Positions 1-8,982 are shown, numbered from the stretch's first letter. The stretch is 64,000 nucleotides of DNA from Colwellia sp. PAMC 21821 (GCF_002077175.1 NZ_CP014943.1:4820301-4884300), one strand, 5' to 3'. Translations and numbers: made by a program. The notes: a model not told the origin generated them from the sequence alone.

Positions 1-232
1 ACAATCAATTAATGACTGTTAATAACTTAATATATAGCTACGTGTTTAGCTATATATGTTATTAGTTTTTGACAAATAAACGAAGGTAGAACAAGGAAGA
101 ATAGAGAAAATATAGAGCAACAATTAGAAGCAACAGCACTAAAACTAGCGCTAAAAAGGTGTAACTTTTAATGCATAAGTTACTTAAATTAATCAGATTT
201 CCTGGCCATCATATTTTGCTGATATTGGTTAT

Positions 233-430
233 TCAGAACGTATCATCTTCGCTATAAACATTCACGGTTAGCTCGCCATCAGCACTTTCAGAGACCACGA
301 AATTTATGGGTTTACAACAGACTTGGCAATCTTCAATATACTGTTGCTCTATGTCCGATGAGTCAATAAGAACATTAATCGTCTCAGCACAATATGGACA
401 TTCTATAAGTTTTTCTGTTAATTGGTTCAA
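233..430 (-). CDS. CPXCG-type Cys-rich small protein (TTG start)
   Basis: A protein of about 65 residues with a CPYC pair near the N-terminus and a CQVCC pair about 30 residues later, the pattern of the small CPXCG zinc-ribbon family of gammaproteobacteria. The family's function is not known; zinc binding is inferred from the cysteines. I chose the TTG at 430 because AGGAGA lies 9 bases upstream on the minus strand. The longer ATG version begins inside a REP-like repeat at 469-478, has no ribosome binding site and adds 16 residues untypical of the family. It sits downstream of the REP cluster and the RAYT gene. Confidence 0.6.
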   Translation of the reverse strand: MNQLTEKLIECPYCAETINVLIDSSDIEQQYIEDCQVCCKPINFVVSESADGELTVNVYSEDDTF

Positions 431-463
431 TTTCGACGTTCTCCTAAACAACTCGTAAAAAAC

Positions 464-545
464 AACTCGGACATCCATCTAAACAACTAGGACATCCATC
501 CTAACTAAATTTACTGTTTAATAAAACAACTCGGACACCCATTTA
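464..545. repeat. cluster of three REP-like motifs
   Basis: Three copies of a motif of the form AACAACT-GGACAYCCAT lie at about 462-478, 482-499 and 525-542. The same core, read as ATGGGTGTCC or ATGGATGTCC on the other strand, recurs near 3431, 3468, 5220, 6993, 59619 and 61644-61696. The adjacent RAYT transposase suggests these are its REP sequences. That pairing is inference from known REP/RAYT biology and proximity. Confidence 0.6.
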
Positions 546-747
546 AAATTCAGGTCAATAAGTAGCATAAAAATCAGTATTAGTTAATCAAAATGGATAA
601 CGTGGCTAATTGTAGATTGGTAAAAATCATTCAACCATTAAATTAAATGTCAATTTAAGCGTTTTACTGTTTTTTGGCCATAGAGATGAGACCCAACTCG
701 GGACGATTGAGGGATTGTAGTTATCAACTTTCGTTAAATTAAATAGT

Positions 748-1722
748 TTAAGCTAATAGTTTCTCACAGCACTTGAGGTTTTGTCTTCGTTTAACTCCAT
801 GGTGCTGATAATAAACGGTCAAGGCAGTTGTATGACCTACCGCCCCATGAAATAACTTTCTAAAGCCTTTTGTTAGCGTTAACCAATTTTCTGAGCAGAT
901 GTTTAAACGTTGCAGTAGCTCGGGTTGGTTATCGGTTATATATCCTAGTTTATCTTCTCGCATACAGCGACCTGTCAATTCGACTAATTTGAGGTAGTCT
1001 ATTAACTCAAACGGTAAACCTTTAGGCATGTTGCTTTTAGGGTTACCCACAAAGGGCAATAGATGTGTCGGCTGCTTACCCACTTTAGCTTGAATAACGC
1101 GCGCTTTCACACTGGTATAGGCTGAGCTTTCTGGCGTATTGGCAACACCTGCCCTAACAGGGTTTAAATCAACATAAGCCATACAGGCCGCAAGCGCTGG
1201 TTCATCAAGCAAGGCTTGTGATTTAAAACGCCCTTCCCAAAACCGTCCGGTACAATTATCTTCTTGATTCGCTTTTCTGGCGATACGCTCGTTGAGTAAA
1301 CGCATAAACCAACTAATGTCCATTAACCGACTGCGATAACATTCAACAGTATCGTTTAACGTTGACTTTAAGGCGTCAGAAATGGGATCACCACGGCAAA
1401 ATTGTTGTGTTAACAATGTACCTTTAAAGAGTTGGTGCCAACGTTTTAATACTTCTTCACTTGACCACGCTTTAGCATTAGCCTCATCAATAAAAAGTAC
1501 TAAGTGAGTGTGATTACTCATAATGGCGTATGCACAAATATCAATGGCAAACACCTGGCTTAATGCAAGCAGTTTATCTTCAACCCAACCACGGCGGTGT
1601 TCAAAACTTTTGCCAGTGAGTTTATCTTCACCACAAAGGTAGGCACGGCGAACACAGCGTGAAATACAGTGATAATATGCTGTATCAACTAAACTAATAA
1701 GTTGTTTTCTGGCAGTAGTCAT
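748..1722 (-). CDS. REP-associated tyrosine transposase (Y1 HUH, RAYT)
   Basis: A 324-residue Y1 transposase-like protein of the REP-associated family, which nicks single-stranded REP hairpins and is usually a domesticated single-copy gene. Visible features are the HUH-type motif MSNHTHLVL (His71 and His73), the RFWEGRFKSQ segment and the AYVDLNPVRAG segment that carries the likely catalytic tyrosine. It is longer than the typical short RAYT of about 150-220 residues because of a C-terminal extension. It has an ATG start with AAGGAT upstream. Three REP-like motifs lie 200-290 bases beyond its 3' end and others are scattered through the window, as expected for a RAYT and its substrates. Confidence 0.8.
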   Translation of the reverse strand: MTTARKQLISLVDTAYYHCISRCVRRAYLCGEDKLTGKSFEHRRGWVEDKLLALSQVFAIDICAYAIMSNHTHLVLFIDEANAKAWSSEEVLKRWHQLFKGTLLTQQFCRGDPISDALKSTLNDTVECYRSRLMDISWFMRLLNERIARKANQEDNCTGRFWEGRFKSQALLDEPALAACMAYVDLNPVRAGVANTPESSAYTSVKARVIQAKVGKQPTHLLPFVGNPKSNMPKGLPFELIDYLKLVELTGRCMREDKLGYITDNQPELLQRLNICSENWLTLTKGFRKLFHGAVGHTTALTVYYQHHGVKRRQNLKCCEKLLA

Positions 1723-1925
1723 TAATAAAATCCTTTTACTTTGACTCGTTAATCAATCCTAGTAGAGAGATTGATACTTTTCAATTAAGTTGCTATAGAT
1801 ACCTAAGTAATTAAACGTAATAAGAGCATATCAATTTCGTCTAACTCATAGCACAAGCATTCTTTATTAATTTAGAACTATGCGTTAAAGTGCCGCGCTA
1901 AATCACAGCTCCTAAAGAAGGTACT

Positions 1926-3314
1926 ATGTCGTTCACTGTATTATTGATGCTAGCCTTATTTTCTGGCTTACTTTTCTCTATCTATCTTTTTTCAAAAAAA
2001 AGTAAAACCTTATCACGCACTGTTCTATTTGGTCTAATAGTTGGTAGTGTATTCGGTTTAGCATTACAGTTTTTATTCGCAGAACAACCACAAACCACCC
2101 AAGACGTTTTAAGCTGGGTTTCCGTAGTGGGTAAAGGCTATGTTGGGCTGTTGAAAATGGTTATTATGCCCTTAGTACTGGTGTTTATGATTGCTGCAGT
2201 AGTCAAACTTGAAGACCAAGGTTCGTTGGGTAAAATTTCCTTTGTCAGTATTTCTATTTTGCTGTTCACTACCGCCATATCAGCACTGGTTGGTATTGCT
2301 GTAACCTATGGTTTTGATTTGAACATAGCCAGCCTAGTGGCCGGTACGCGCGAAACGGCAGAAATGACCACCATACAAAACAAAGCTGCTACTGTTGCCG
2401 ATTGGACAGTACCACAAATGTTGCTAAGTTTTATTCCTGAAAATCCATTTGCCGACTTAAGTAATGAACGCTCAACTTCCATTATTGCGGTGGTTATTTT
2501 TGGTGTATTAGTCGGCATAGCTGCACGTAAGGTAATGCTTGATCGCAGCGAACTTGCATCCCCTATTCGTACGGGTGTAAATGCCTTACAAGCCACGGTA
2601 ATGAATTTGGTCAAAATGGTAATAGCCCTAACTCCTTATGGTGTAGCAGGACTAATGGCGAATGTGGTCGCAAACTCAAGTGGTAACGATATTCTTAATT
2701 TACTATCGTTTATTGTCGCCTCTTACGTTGCAATATTAATAATGTTTATTGTGCACGGCTTATTATTGAGCTTAGTGGGGGTTAATCCAAAAGAATACTT
2801 TACCAAAATTTGGCCGGTCATGACTTTTGCATTTACTTCACGCAGCTCAGCCGCTTCAATCCCAATGAATATTGACGTACAAGTTAATCAACTTAAAGTA
2901 CCGCCAGCCATAGCTAATTTATCAGCATCTTTTGGTGCTACTATCGGTCAAAATGGCTGTGCCGGAATTTATCCCGCCATGCTTGCAATGATGGTTGCTC
3001 CAAGTGTTGGTATTGATCCAATGACAATCGAGTTCATAATACCTTTGGTGGGTATTATTGTGATCAGCTCTTTTGGTATTGCAGGTGTGGGTGGCGGTGC
3101 TACTTTTGCTGCACTCGTCGTACTACCTACTATGGGACTGCCTATAGAAATAGTCGCCCTGCTAATTTCAATAGAGCCTTTAATTGATATGGCACGCACG
3201 ACTTTAAATGTCTCAGGTGCAATGGTCTCAGGTGTTATTACGAGTAAAATAATGAAAGTACCCCTACCTGTCACACCAGTTTTAGATGATATAAAGTCAA
3301 CAAGTAATAACTAA
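1926..3314 (+). CDS. tcyP: L-cystine:cation symporter TcyP
   Basis: A 462-residue inner-membrane transporter of the dicarboxylate/amino acid:cation symporter family that takes up L-cystine. It matches E. coli TcyP (YdjN) along its length, including GKGYVGLLKMVIMPLV, FTSRSSAASIP (about residue 302) and the GATIGQNGCAGIYPAM loop of the transport core. Multiple hydrophobic segments, including re-entrant HP-type loops, are evident. It has an ATG start and a Gly/Ala-rich C-terminal half as in the family. It appears to be a single-gene unit followed by an inverted repeat at 3369-3400. This is core genome, at the left flank of the integron. Confidence 0.93.
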   Translation: MSFTVLLMLALFSGLLFSIYLFSKKSKTLSRTVLFGLIVGSVFGLALQFLFAEQPQTTQDVLSWVSVVGKGYVGLLKMVIMPLVLVFMIAAVVKLEDQGSLGKISFVSISILLFTTAISALVGIAVTYGFDLNIASLVAGTRETAEMTTIQNKAATVADWTVPQMLLSFIPENPFADLSNERSTSIIAVVIFGVLVGIAARKVMLDRSELASPIRTGVNALQATVMNLVKMVIALTPYGVAGLMANVVANSSGNDILNLLSFIVASYVAILIMFIVHGLLLSLVGVNPKEYFTKIWPVMTFAFTSRSSAASIPMNIDVQVNQLKVPPAIANLSASFGATIGQNGCAGIYPAMLAMMVAPSVGIDPMTIEFIIPLVGIIVISSFGIAGVGGGATFAALVVLPTMGLPIEIVALLISIEPLIDMARTTLNVSGAMVSGVITSKIMKVPLPVTPVLDDIKSTSNN

Positions 3315-3368
3315 ATTTCTTACAATGCAACCCAAGTTAATTTTGAGCCTGCTTTTATTATAAATTGT

Positions 3369-3400
3369 GAAGAATTAGCCACTCTGTATGCTAATTCTTC
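3369..3400 (+). terminator. inverted repeat downstream of tcyP
   Basis: 11-bp arms GAAGAATTAGC and GCTAATTCTTC with a 10-base loop, 55 bases after the tcyP stop. There is no strong T-run after the stem, so a transcription terminator is probable but not certain. Confidence 0.5.
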
Positions 3401-3429
3401 ATACTTCAATAAAAAACCATACACTTCTG

Positions 3430-3480
3430 CATGGGTGTCCTAATTATTTTGCTAATTATTTTGATGTGGATGTCCTCATT
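3430..3480. repeat. two REP-like motifs
   Basis: ATGGGTGTCC at 3431-3440 followed by TAATTATTTT, and GGATGTCC at 3468-3475, both in the same orientation. They match the core of the REP cluster at 464-545. The rest of 3315-3615 holds no gene that I can support. Confidence 0.5.
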
Positions 3481-3615
3481 ATTTTTATTATTTCTTTTAT
3501 CAAAAAAACCAAAATCCCCCCTTAAACAAAAAATGAAATACCTTTCTCTTATAGCGGGTCTATTAGGTATGCCTACATAAATTTTTATACAACATCATTT
3601 AGATACGAGATTCTT

Positions 3616-4215
3616 ATGAAAAAAACATTAAGATTAGTTTTAACAACATCTGCACTATTTTATGCATCGCTTGGCTATGCAGAAGTCACTGAAAAAGCCA
3701 TCTTAGCTGGCGGTTGTTTTTGGTGTATGGAATCTGACTTTGAAAAGCTTCCAGGCGTCACTGCTGTTGTATCAGGTTTTACTGGTGGAAAAATTGAAAA
3801 CCCAACCTATAACGGTGATCATCGCGGCCATTATGAGGCGGTTGAAATAACTTACGACCCGAAAATCGTGAGCTACCAAGGCATACTCGATCATTACTGG
3901 GTGAACATTGACCCTTTTGATGCCAAAGGCCAATTTTGCGATAAAGGTCCAAGCTACCTAAGTGCCATTTTTGTTGCAAACGATCAAGAACGTAAACTGG
4001 CTGAAAAAACAAAAGCAGCTGTCATAGCTGAGTTTCCCAATCAAACAGTTGTTACGCCTATATTAAACACCAGTACGTTTTATCCTATAAAGGGTGATGA
4101 GAGCTACCATCAAGACTATTATAAAAATAATCCAATACGCTACAACACCTATCGTTGGCGCTGCGGACGAGATAGCCGTTTAGAAGATATTTGGGGTGAT
4201 AGAGCAACTCATTAA
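3616..4215 (+). CDS. msrA: secreted peptide-methionine (S)-S-oxide reductase MsrA
   Basis: A 199-residue MsrA that reduces methionine-S-sulfoxide in proteins. The catalytic motif GCFWCMES has its nucleophilic Cys at residue 34. A basic, then hydrophobic N-terminus ending GYA (about residue 22) is a signal peptide, so the enzyme probably acts in the periplasm. Other MsrA signatures seen are the HYEAVEITYDP and FDAKGQFCDKGPSYLSAIF segments and a C-terminal RWRCG cysteine. It is the last core gene before the cassette array. MsrB is not in the window. Confidence 0.92.
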   Translation: MKKTLRLVLTTSALFYASLGYAEVTEKAILAGGCFWCMESDFEKLPGVTAVVSGFTGGKIENPTYNGDHRGHYEAVEITYDPKIVSYQGILDHYWVNIDPFDAKGQFCDKGPSYLSAIFVANDQERKLAEKTKAAVIAEFPNQTVVTPILNTSTFYPIKGDESYHQDYYKNNPIRYNTYRWRCGRDSRLEDIWGDRATH

Positions 4216-4301
4216 AAGTAATAAAATACAGAAGTAACAGTGCGTGTCCTAGTCAGCTCCTAGTCAAGTAGCTGTCTGTCCCATTTGATTTATTTACTAT
4301 T

Positions 4302-4604
4302 TTAACTCTCTTTGTAACTTATTTTACAGGCTTGATTAACCAAAAAAGCGATACCGCAAGAATAGATATAAAAAAATAGAACCAATCCTCTAATTAAACC
4401 TATTTGAGCTGCCAAATTTGTTTTTAATGACATTTCATAAATTAAATAAATGGCAATTGGTACAACAACGATATAATTTTTATTTTTACTTATTGTTTTG
4501 CAATATGATTTTATTAACACATCTACAGCAAGCGAAGAAAAATTTAAAATTAACGGAATCAATGCCAGCCCGAAAAAGAAAATGTCGATGACAAGTGAAT
4601 CCAT
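4302..4604 (-). CDS. small three-to-four-TM membrane protein
   Basis: A 100-residue protein of unknown function with an N-terminal hydrophobic segment and at least two more. It lies 60 bases downstream of the CPBP-like gene on the same strand, at the distal end of the minus-strand array, with no attC site between them. The two could form one cassette or be a non-cassette pair. A short stem-loop with a T-run (GAGGCTTCG/CGAAGCTTTTT, 4630-4653) separates them. Confidence 0.5.
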   Translation of the reverse strand: MDSLVIDIFFFGLALIPLILNFSSLAVDVLIKSYCKTISKNKNYIVVVPIAIYLIYEMSLKTNLAAQIGLIRGLVLFFYIYSCGIAFLVNQACKISYKES

Positions 4605-4663
4605 GCTATCAAACTCCTTAGTGATTTATGAGGCTTCGATGACGAAGCTTTTTAAGTAACCAT

Positions 4664-5179
4664 TTAGCTTTCAAGTAATCCTAATAGAAAAAAAGTAGCA
4701 TTATTTAGCGCATGAATTATGGTAACGACAAACAGCGCATGCCCTCTTGAATGAGCATCCCAATATTGGTATGCCATAGACATCATGAAAAAAAGAGTAA
4801 AAACACCTACTCCCCACAAGGGAACTTGCATGGAATGCACTCCTCCCCAAATCAGAGCACTAAGTATTGAAACCACCACTATATTAGTGGTGGTTTTCCT
4901 GAGTAAGTAAATAACGGGGATCATTAAAATAGTTTCTAATATTGGCGATATAAGTACGGCACCTACAAATACTTCCGTTCCTAGTTCAAAATCAGGTACC
5001 GCAGCATTTGGGAATAAGAATCCCAGAAAAATAGCAAGAGGAAGCCCTATACAGATCACTAATAAATAGATTTTAAATATATAATATTTAAGAGGTTGGT
5101 TGGTATTCTCTAGTAGTTTAAACAAATCTTCATCCTTGAGATTTAAAGCTATCGAACTCCAGAGCAGCTCATTTATCAT
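4664..5179 (-). CDS. CPBP/Abi-type intramembrane protease-like protein
   Basis: A 171-residue polytopic membrane protein resembling the CPBP intramembrane metalloprotease family (bacteriocin-processing, self-immunity or prenyl-protease-like proteins). Recognisable elements in order are SPILETILMIP, where the family has an EExxxR motif (here a single Glu-Thr), LIWGGVHSMQ with the conserved His, and IIHALNNATFF with the third conserved His/Asn segment. The degenerate EE motif makes proteolytic activity uncertain. It resembles in layout the cassette protein at 24926-25408, though the sequences are divergent. Confidence 0.65.
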   Translation of the reverse strand: MINELLWSSIALNLKDEDLFKLLENTNQPLKYYIFKIYLLVICIGLPLAIFLGFLFPNAAVPDFELGTEVFVGAVLISPILETILMIPVIYLLRKTTTNIVVVSILSALIWGGVHSMQVPLWGVGVFTLFFMMSMAYQYWDAHSRGHALFVVTIIHALNNATFFLLGLLES

Positions 5180-5309
5180 ACTATTTCATTAACGCTAGCT
5201 GGCTAATTTTCAATTAATAATGGGTGTCCTAGTTGTTTTATTACTTTTATTACAAAGAGAATGAAAAAATTAATCTACACTAGAATAAGATGAAAGCTAC
5301 CCCCTGCCA

Positions 5310-5390
5310 AGAAGAGGTTTATCGATGGCTATAATGTTGAATGGAATGAAAACAGCCAACAGTAAATCGTCCCTCTTAATCGCCTAATCA
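5310..5390 (-). repeat. attC site (degenerate ends)
   Basis: Stem arms AGAGG-TTATCGATGGCT and AGCCAACAGTAAATCGTCCCTCT flank a central AT-rich spacer. The arrangement is that of the other attC sites in the array, but the outer core sites are weak. Confidence 0.6.
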
Positions 5391-5397
5391 GTTTTAT

Positions 5398-5691
5398 TTA
5401 CACCTTAACCTTTTGCTTTTTAAAGTACCAAACCATGATAGGTATTTCTATTAATCCATAAATAATAAGCGTAAACCAAAACCAATTTGTGTTAAAAATC
5501 AACAAATTAAATTCATACCCACTCCCCCAATAATTCAGACCTACAACCAACAAAGCAAAGCCTGAAGCAAATATGTCATAAAATGAAATCTTATTAAAAT
5601 TATTCCCCGCTAACTTGGGATATATAGAAAGGTACGCGACTAAAACTATAATTAGATTTAGTAATATAATGGCTAACTCTGGTGAATCCAT
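5398..5691 (-). CDS. small membrane protein, cassette gene
   Basis: 97 residues with three hydrophobic stretches and a basic tail ending FKKQKVKV. The function is unknown. It lies between two attC sites, with its stop codon a few bases from the 5310-5390 site, as in a typical one-gene cassette. Confidence 0.6.
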   Translation of the reverse strand: MDSPELAIILLNLIIVLVAYLSIYPKLAGNNFNKISFYDIFASGFALLVVGLNYWGSGYEFNLLIFNTNWFWFTLIIYGLIEIPIMVWYFKKQKVKV

Positions 5692-5718
5692 TTACGTCTA
5701 TACTCCTAATAATACTTT

Positions 5719-5808
5719 CCGCCTCACTAAGGGGTAAGTAATTGTTAGTTAAAGTTGTGAACAGAGTGAAACAGTCACTATTTTTTCCTTTCAATGCTTT
5801 GTTATATG
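5719..5808 (-). repeat. attC site
   Basis: Begins CCGCCTCACTAAGGGG and ends CTTTGTTATATGC, with the inner repeats TTGTTAGTTAAAG and AACAGTCACTA around a GTGAACAGAGTGAA centre. Oriented for minus-strand cassettes. Confidence 0.75.
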
Positions 5809-5826
5809 CACGAAAGCAGATTAATA

Positions 5827-6039
5827 CTATTTATTTACTTTTTGATTAAAGAACTTAAATATTTTAAAACGATTAAATTCATTATTGCCGCCATAAGCGT
5901 AAATAGCAAAGAGTATAAACCCTATTAATTGAAGATATTGTATCTGCTGATTTTCGACTAACAAAGTCCATATAAAAACTACTAACATACTGATTGATAA
6001 AAGTGCTGATAGGATTCTTAATATCATATTAGCCTCCAT
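5827..6039 (-). CDS. 70-residue membrane protein, cassette gene
   Basis: Two predicted hydrophobic helices and a basic C-terminus (FNQKVNK). No family recognised. It is flanked by attC sites at 5719-5808 and 6056-6155. The ATG at 6039 has GGAGGC in front on the minus strand. Confidence 0.6.
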   Translation of the reverse strand: MEANMILRILSALLSISMLVVFIWTLLVENQQIQYLQLIGFILFAIYAYGGNNEFNRFKIFKFFNQKVNK

Positions 6040-6055
6040 GCTAAGTTTTTAGGAT

Positions 6056-6155
6056 GCTTATAACGTCCGCTTGAGATGCAAAATATAGCTGAAAATAATG
6101 TTTAGGAACGTAAACAGCCAGATAAATTTTGTCCTGTTATAACGGTTTTTTAAGA
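6056..6155 (-). repeat. attC site
   Basis: Runs from TTATAACGTCCGCTTGAGATG to GTCCTGTTATAACGG, with the inner pairing ATAGCTGAAAATAATG / AACAGCCAGATAAAT. Its outer arm overlaps the 3' end of the next cassette gene by a few bases. Confidence 0.75.
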
Positions 6156-6470
6156 CCCGCGTTGAATTAATGCAAATTTACCCTTAACCCTTTGACCTCG
6201 CATTTTATCGCACCAGAACTTGTATACTGGGTAGATTAATGCAGCGCCAATTAAAGAAAATATAAACCCCAAAAACCCATACATTAATGATGAAAACCAG
6301 AACATTGTGTTCGCAGTTTCTTCATCTATAGCCGTAGTAGTTATCATAAAATTAAAAGCTATTGAAAAGGCGATACCAACCCCAAAACAAATCCAAATAG
6401 CAATAACCATAAAAGAAAAAAAGTTAAGCTGTATTCTAGCTTCATCACTATATTTTTCATGCATATCCAT
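6150..6470 (-). CDS. two-TM membrane protein, cassette gene
   Basis: 106 residues with two long hydrophobic helices separated by a short acidic loop (TTAIDEETANTMF) and a basic tail. No family recognised. The stop lies inside the R'' arm of the attC at 6056-6155, usual for cassette genes. Confidence 0.6.
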   Translation of the reverse strand: MDMHEKYSDEARIQLNFFSFMVIAIWICFGVGIAFSIAFNFMITTTAIDEETANTMFWFSSLMYGFLGFIFSLIGAALIYPVYKFWCDKMRGQRVKGKFALIQRGS

Positions 6471-6490
6471 TTTAAAGTAAACTCCAAAGG

Positions 6491-6575
6491 GTTATAACGC
6501 CTCAATAAGTTTAAAATAAAAGTAGGCGATAATCGATAACCAACTGTTATTTTTTCGTTTGATTAACACCTTAGC
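6491..6575 (-). repeat. attC site
   Basis: GTTATAACGCCTCAATAAG at one end and CGTTTGATTAACACC at the other. The inner part is shorter and less regular than in neighbouring sites but keeps ACCAACTGTTATTTTTTCG. Confidence 0.65.
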
Positions 6576-6595
6576 AGTATTTTGCAGCCGATAGA

Positions 6596-6775
6596 TTAAT
6601 TAATTGTTTTACTCGAACGTTGCGTTTTACCAAAAATTTTAAGCCAAAATGCTAGCTCAAAAATAATACCCAAAGCAACAAATGCAAATACACCGTTTGA
6701 AAACCCATAACTGTATGATGCAAGAGCTAAAAACAATAGTGCTGCCAGAATTATCCATTTGTGGAATACTTTCAT
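6596..6775 (-). CDS. 59-residue membrane protein, small cassette gene
   Basis: Reads MKVFHKWIILAALLFLALAS at the N-terminus, then a second hydrophobic segment and a basic tail ending KTIN. The ATG at 6775 has AGAGGG five bases upstream. It lies right of the attC at 6491-6575, the correct side for a minus-strand cassette. Function unknown. Confidence 0.6.
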   Translation of the reverse strand: MKVFHKWIILAALLFLALASYSYGFSNGVFAFVALGIIFELAFWLKIFGKTQRSSKTIN

Positions 6776-7152
6776 AAGTCCCTCTTAGTAAAAAAGATAA
6801 TATATTGTATTAAATTTATGCTTAGTTGTATTTATAAGCAAATATGAACTTGTAAGAAGTTGTAAGTGCAAAACTTTTTATACAGCTACCGCCTTGCTAC
6901 CATAGATTAGAAAACTATTAAAAGCATAGGCGAACAAAGTGGCTTTGTTTGTTTTTATGTAAGCGTCATGTGAACTGCGTCTCAGTTAATCTGGATGTCC
7001 AATTAATCCTCCAGTTAATCCTTAAAAAATTGGTGTTAACATCACCCTTGAGATTTTCTACGCGAACCCATTCAATCGCTGCTATAATTTTTAGCAAGCT
7101 CTGGACTAATAAAATATCTAATTTCAAAATGCAACCATTTAAGGAAGCAAAA
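6776..7152. other. gene-free stretch between the cassette block and the PEP-CTERM gene
   Basis: I see no attC site and no convincing gene here. It holds one REP-like GGATGTCC at 6993-7000. A reading frame open from 6949 leads into the PEP-CTERM gene but lacks a ribosome binding site and a signal peptide at its own start. Confidence 0.5.
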
Positions 7153-7881
7153 ATGTTTAACAAAAAAATGGTAAGTGCTGTTGCTGTTGCTGTTGCTGTT
7201 TTAAGTTTCAGTGTGCAAGCAGAATTAATCACGCAAGATGTTTCATTCGGTACGCAAGGAAGTTCAACTGATATCGCTGAATTATCTCCTTTAACCCAAA
7301 TTTTAACCATAAACACATTCGATATCAGTTTAGGTACTTTGACTGGCGTATCATTAATGGTGTACAGCCAAATTACTAGCCAAGGCTCTTCTACCAATAA
7401 TAGTGTGGCGGATGGCCGCACAGACGTAGGTATATTTTTGACTGATGACTGGATGGTGCAAAGTAGCGTTGCTGATGATTTTACTTTTGCTTCAGCAAAC
7501 AGTTTTTATGCCTTAATTGAGGCACAAAGTGCTGCTTCAGGTTTATTTACTATGCAAACTGGCGACACATTTGAATACGATATCACAACGGGTGAAATTA
7601 GCTCAATGTTGACTAACACCGACATTAGCGCGTTTTTAGGCAGTAACCCTATCGACTTTATGTTTTCTACATTTGCTAGAACTGAACTGAGGAACCAAAT
7701 TAATCCTCAGCAAGGAGGTTTAGGCTCGTTCTCAAACAGCTTCTCAAACGCGGCTTGGGGGAGAGTAGTCGCTGAATTTGAATATACTCCTTCTTCTGTA
7801 ACTGTGGCAGAACCGTCTACAATTGGAATTTTTGGTTTAAGTTTAGCTGGTATGGCACTTATGATGCGTAGAAGAATTTAG
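7153..7881 (+). CDS. PEP-CTERM sorting-domain secreted protein
   Basis: A 242-residue secreted protein. A signal peptide (FNKKMVSAVAVAVAVLSFSV, cleavage near VQA) is followed by a beta-rich body. The C-terminus carries a PEP-CTERM tail: VAEPSTIGIFGLSLAG, a hydrophobic helix, then RRR. Such tails are cleaved by exosortase and mark proteins for surface display linked to exopolysaccharide. The body resembles 'choice-of-anchor' adhesin-like proteins. The ATG at 7153 is chosen for AAGGAAG six bases upstream and because it begins the signal peptide. It lies on the strand opposite to the surrounding cassettes. No exosortase gene is in the window. Confidence 0.8.
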   Translation: MFNKKMVSAVAVAVAVLSFSVQAELITQDVSFGTQGSSTDIAELSPLTQILTINTFDISLGTLTGVSLMVYSQITSQGSSTNNSVADGRTDVGIFLTDDWMVQSSVADDFTFASANSFYALIEAQSAASGLFTMQTGDTFEYDITTGEISSMLTNTDISAFLGSNPIDFMFSTFARTELRNQINPQQGGLGSFSNSFSNAAWGRVVAEFEYTPSSVTVAEPSTIGIFGLSLAGMALMMRRRI

Positions 7882-7977
7882 TATTGCTTTGAGGGGGAGG
7901 ATATAACCCAGAGAGCCTAGAGCACCTGTTGCCTTGGAATATTAAGCAAGGCTAGACGCTTTCCCCCATACACTTAC

Positions 7978-8020
7978 TTTAGACCTTTTGCTTATATTCT
8001 TATAAAGCAAAAGGTCTAAA
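7978..8020. terminator. bidirectional terminator
   Basis: Perfect 16-bp arms TTTAGACCTTTTGCTT and AAGCAAAAGGTCTAAA with an 11-base loop, between two converging genes. The TAG stop of the PhzF-like gene lies within the right arm. Confidence 0.85.
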
Positions 8021-8807
8021 CTGTAATTTTACCTTCTAGATATTGAACAGCTTTACCTGAGATATAAACTTTATTCCCTTTAATACTACATATTAATTTA
8101 CCGCCGCGTTTAGAAGCTTGATATGCAATGAGTTCGGATTTATTTAATTTACTAGCCCAATATGGAGCTAAGCCGCTATGAATAGATCCCGTGACAGGAT
8201 CTTCGTATCCACCATTAGCAGGCCAAAAATAACGAGAAATAAAGTCATACTCACTCGACTTAGCAGTTACCACAATATCAAAAGGTGCAAGCTGTTTTAG
8301 TAATTCAATATCAGGCATTACATTTTTTACATCGGCTTCTTGTTCATAGACAACAAAATACGCTTGGTCATTTAACAATACTTCCACAGGTTTAATTGAT
8401 AATCCGTTTAATAAAGCTAATGGGATATCGTCAACGACTTTAGGTTGCCTATTAGGAAAACTCATTTGAATATAACCATTATCCATTTCTGTAACTGATA
8501 AATTTCCAACGGCTTTAGCGAAAAAATCAATTGATTTTAAATGATTACTTTTAGCAAAAATAACGAATGATGCAGCTAATGTTGCATGCCCGCAAAACTC
8601 AATTTCGGTTATTGGTGAAAACCAGCGTATTTCATAATGTTGACTATCTATTTTTTTAACAAATGCAGTTTCTGAAAGGTTATTTTCAACAGCAATTGAT
8701 TGCATAAGCTCAACTGAGAGCCAATTTTCAGTTATAATTACAGCGGCAGGGTTGCCTTTAAAAGTAGCATCAGTAAAAGCATCGATAACATTTATTTTTA
8801 ATTCCAT
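8016..8807 (-). CDS. PhzF-family isomerase/epimerase
   Basis: A 263-residue enzyme of the PhzF/DapF-like fold, a family of cofactor-free isomerases. Only some members act in phenazine synthesis, and there are no phz genes here, so the substrate is unknown. Family signatures are VIDAFTDATFKGNPAAV at the N-terminus, NNLSETAFV with the catalytic Glu (residue 46), EIEFCGHATLAA, and EDPVTGSIHSGLAPYW in the C-terminal half. The length is normal. It sits in the array region in cassette orientation, but no attC is seen on its 3' side, so it may be an ex-cassette that lost its site. Confidence 0.85.
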   Translation of the reverse strand: MELKINVIDAFTDATFKGNPAAVIITENWLSVELMQSIAVENNLSETAFVKKIDSQHYEIRWFSPITEIEFCGHATLAASFVIFAKSNHLKSIDFFAKAVGNLSVTEMDNGYIQMSFPNRQPKVVDDIPLALLNGLSIKPVEVLLNDQAYFVVYEQEADVKNVMPDIELLKQLAPFDIVVTAKSSEYDFISRYFWPANGGYEDPVTGSIHSGLAPYWASKLNKSELIAYQASKRGGKLICSIKGNKVYISGKAVQYLEGKITV

Positions 8808-8840
8808 CTGGGATAATACTCCTGAGTAAATATTTTCTTT

Positions 8841-8930
8841 ATCACGCCCAATTTACAGGCTAAGTAATGGTTGGCTAAAATAGTGTAGCAAAGCGAAACG
8901 TAGCCAACTTATGTGGACGCATGTATTAAC
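8841..8930 (-). repeat. attC site (degenerate outer core)
   Basis: TCACGCCCAATTTACAGG to TATGTGGACGCATG, with the inner pair GGTTGGCTAAAATAG / CGTAGCCAACTTA and a GTGTAGCAAAGCGAA centre. The outer core reads CGTGAT (complement) instead of the expected GTTRRRY form. Confidence 0.7.
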
Positions 8931-8982
8931 TTTTTAGTATAAAAATGCTCAATAGACACGTCCAACCGAATATACCACGACC

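Noticed and set aside
431..478. ATG start of the CPXCG protein at 478
   Set aside because: The ATG is part of a REP-like motif; the TTG at 430 has AGGAGA upstream.
2306..3274. Minus-strand frames inside tcyP and similar antisense frames in other genes
   Set aside because: Shadows of strongly coding genes, without start signals or family resemblance.
6949..7152. Longer start of the PEP-CTERM protein
   Set aside because: No ribosome binding site, and the signal peptide begins only at 7153.
8016..8807. Phenazine biosynthesis locus
   Set aside because: Only a PhzF-fold protein is present, with no other phz gene; the family is broad.
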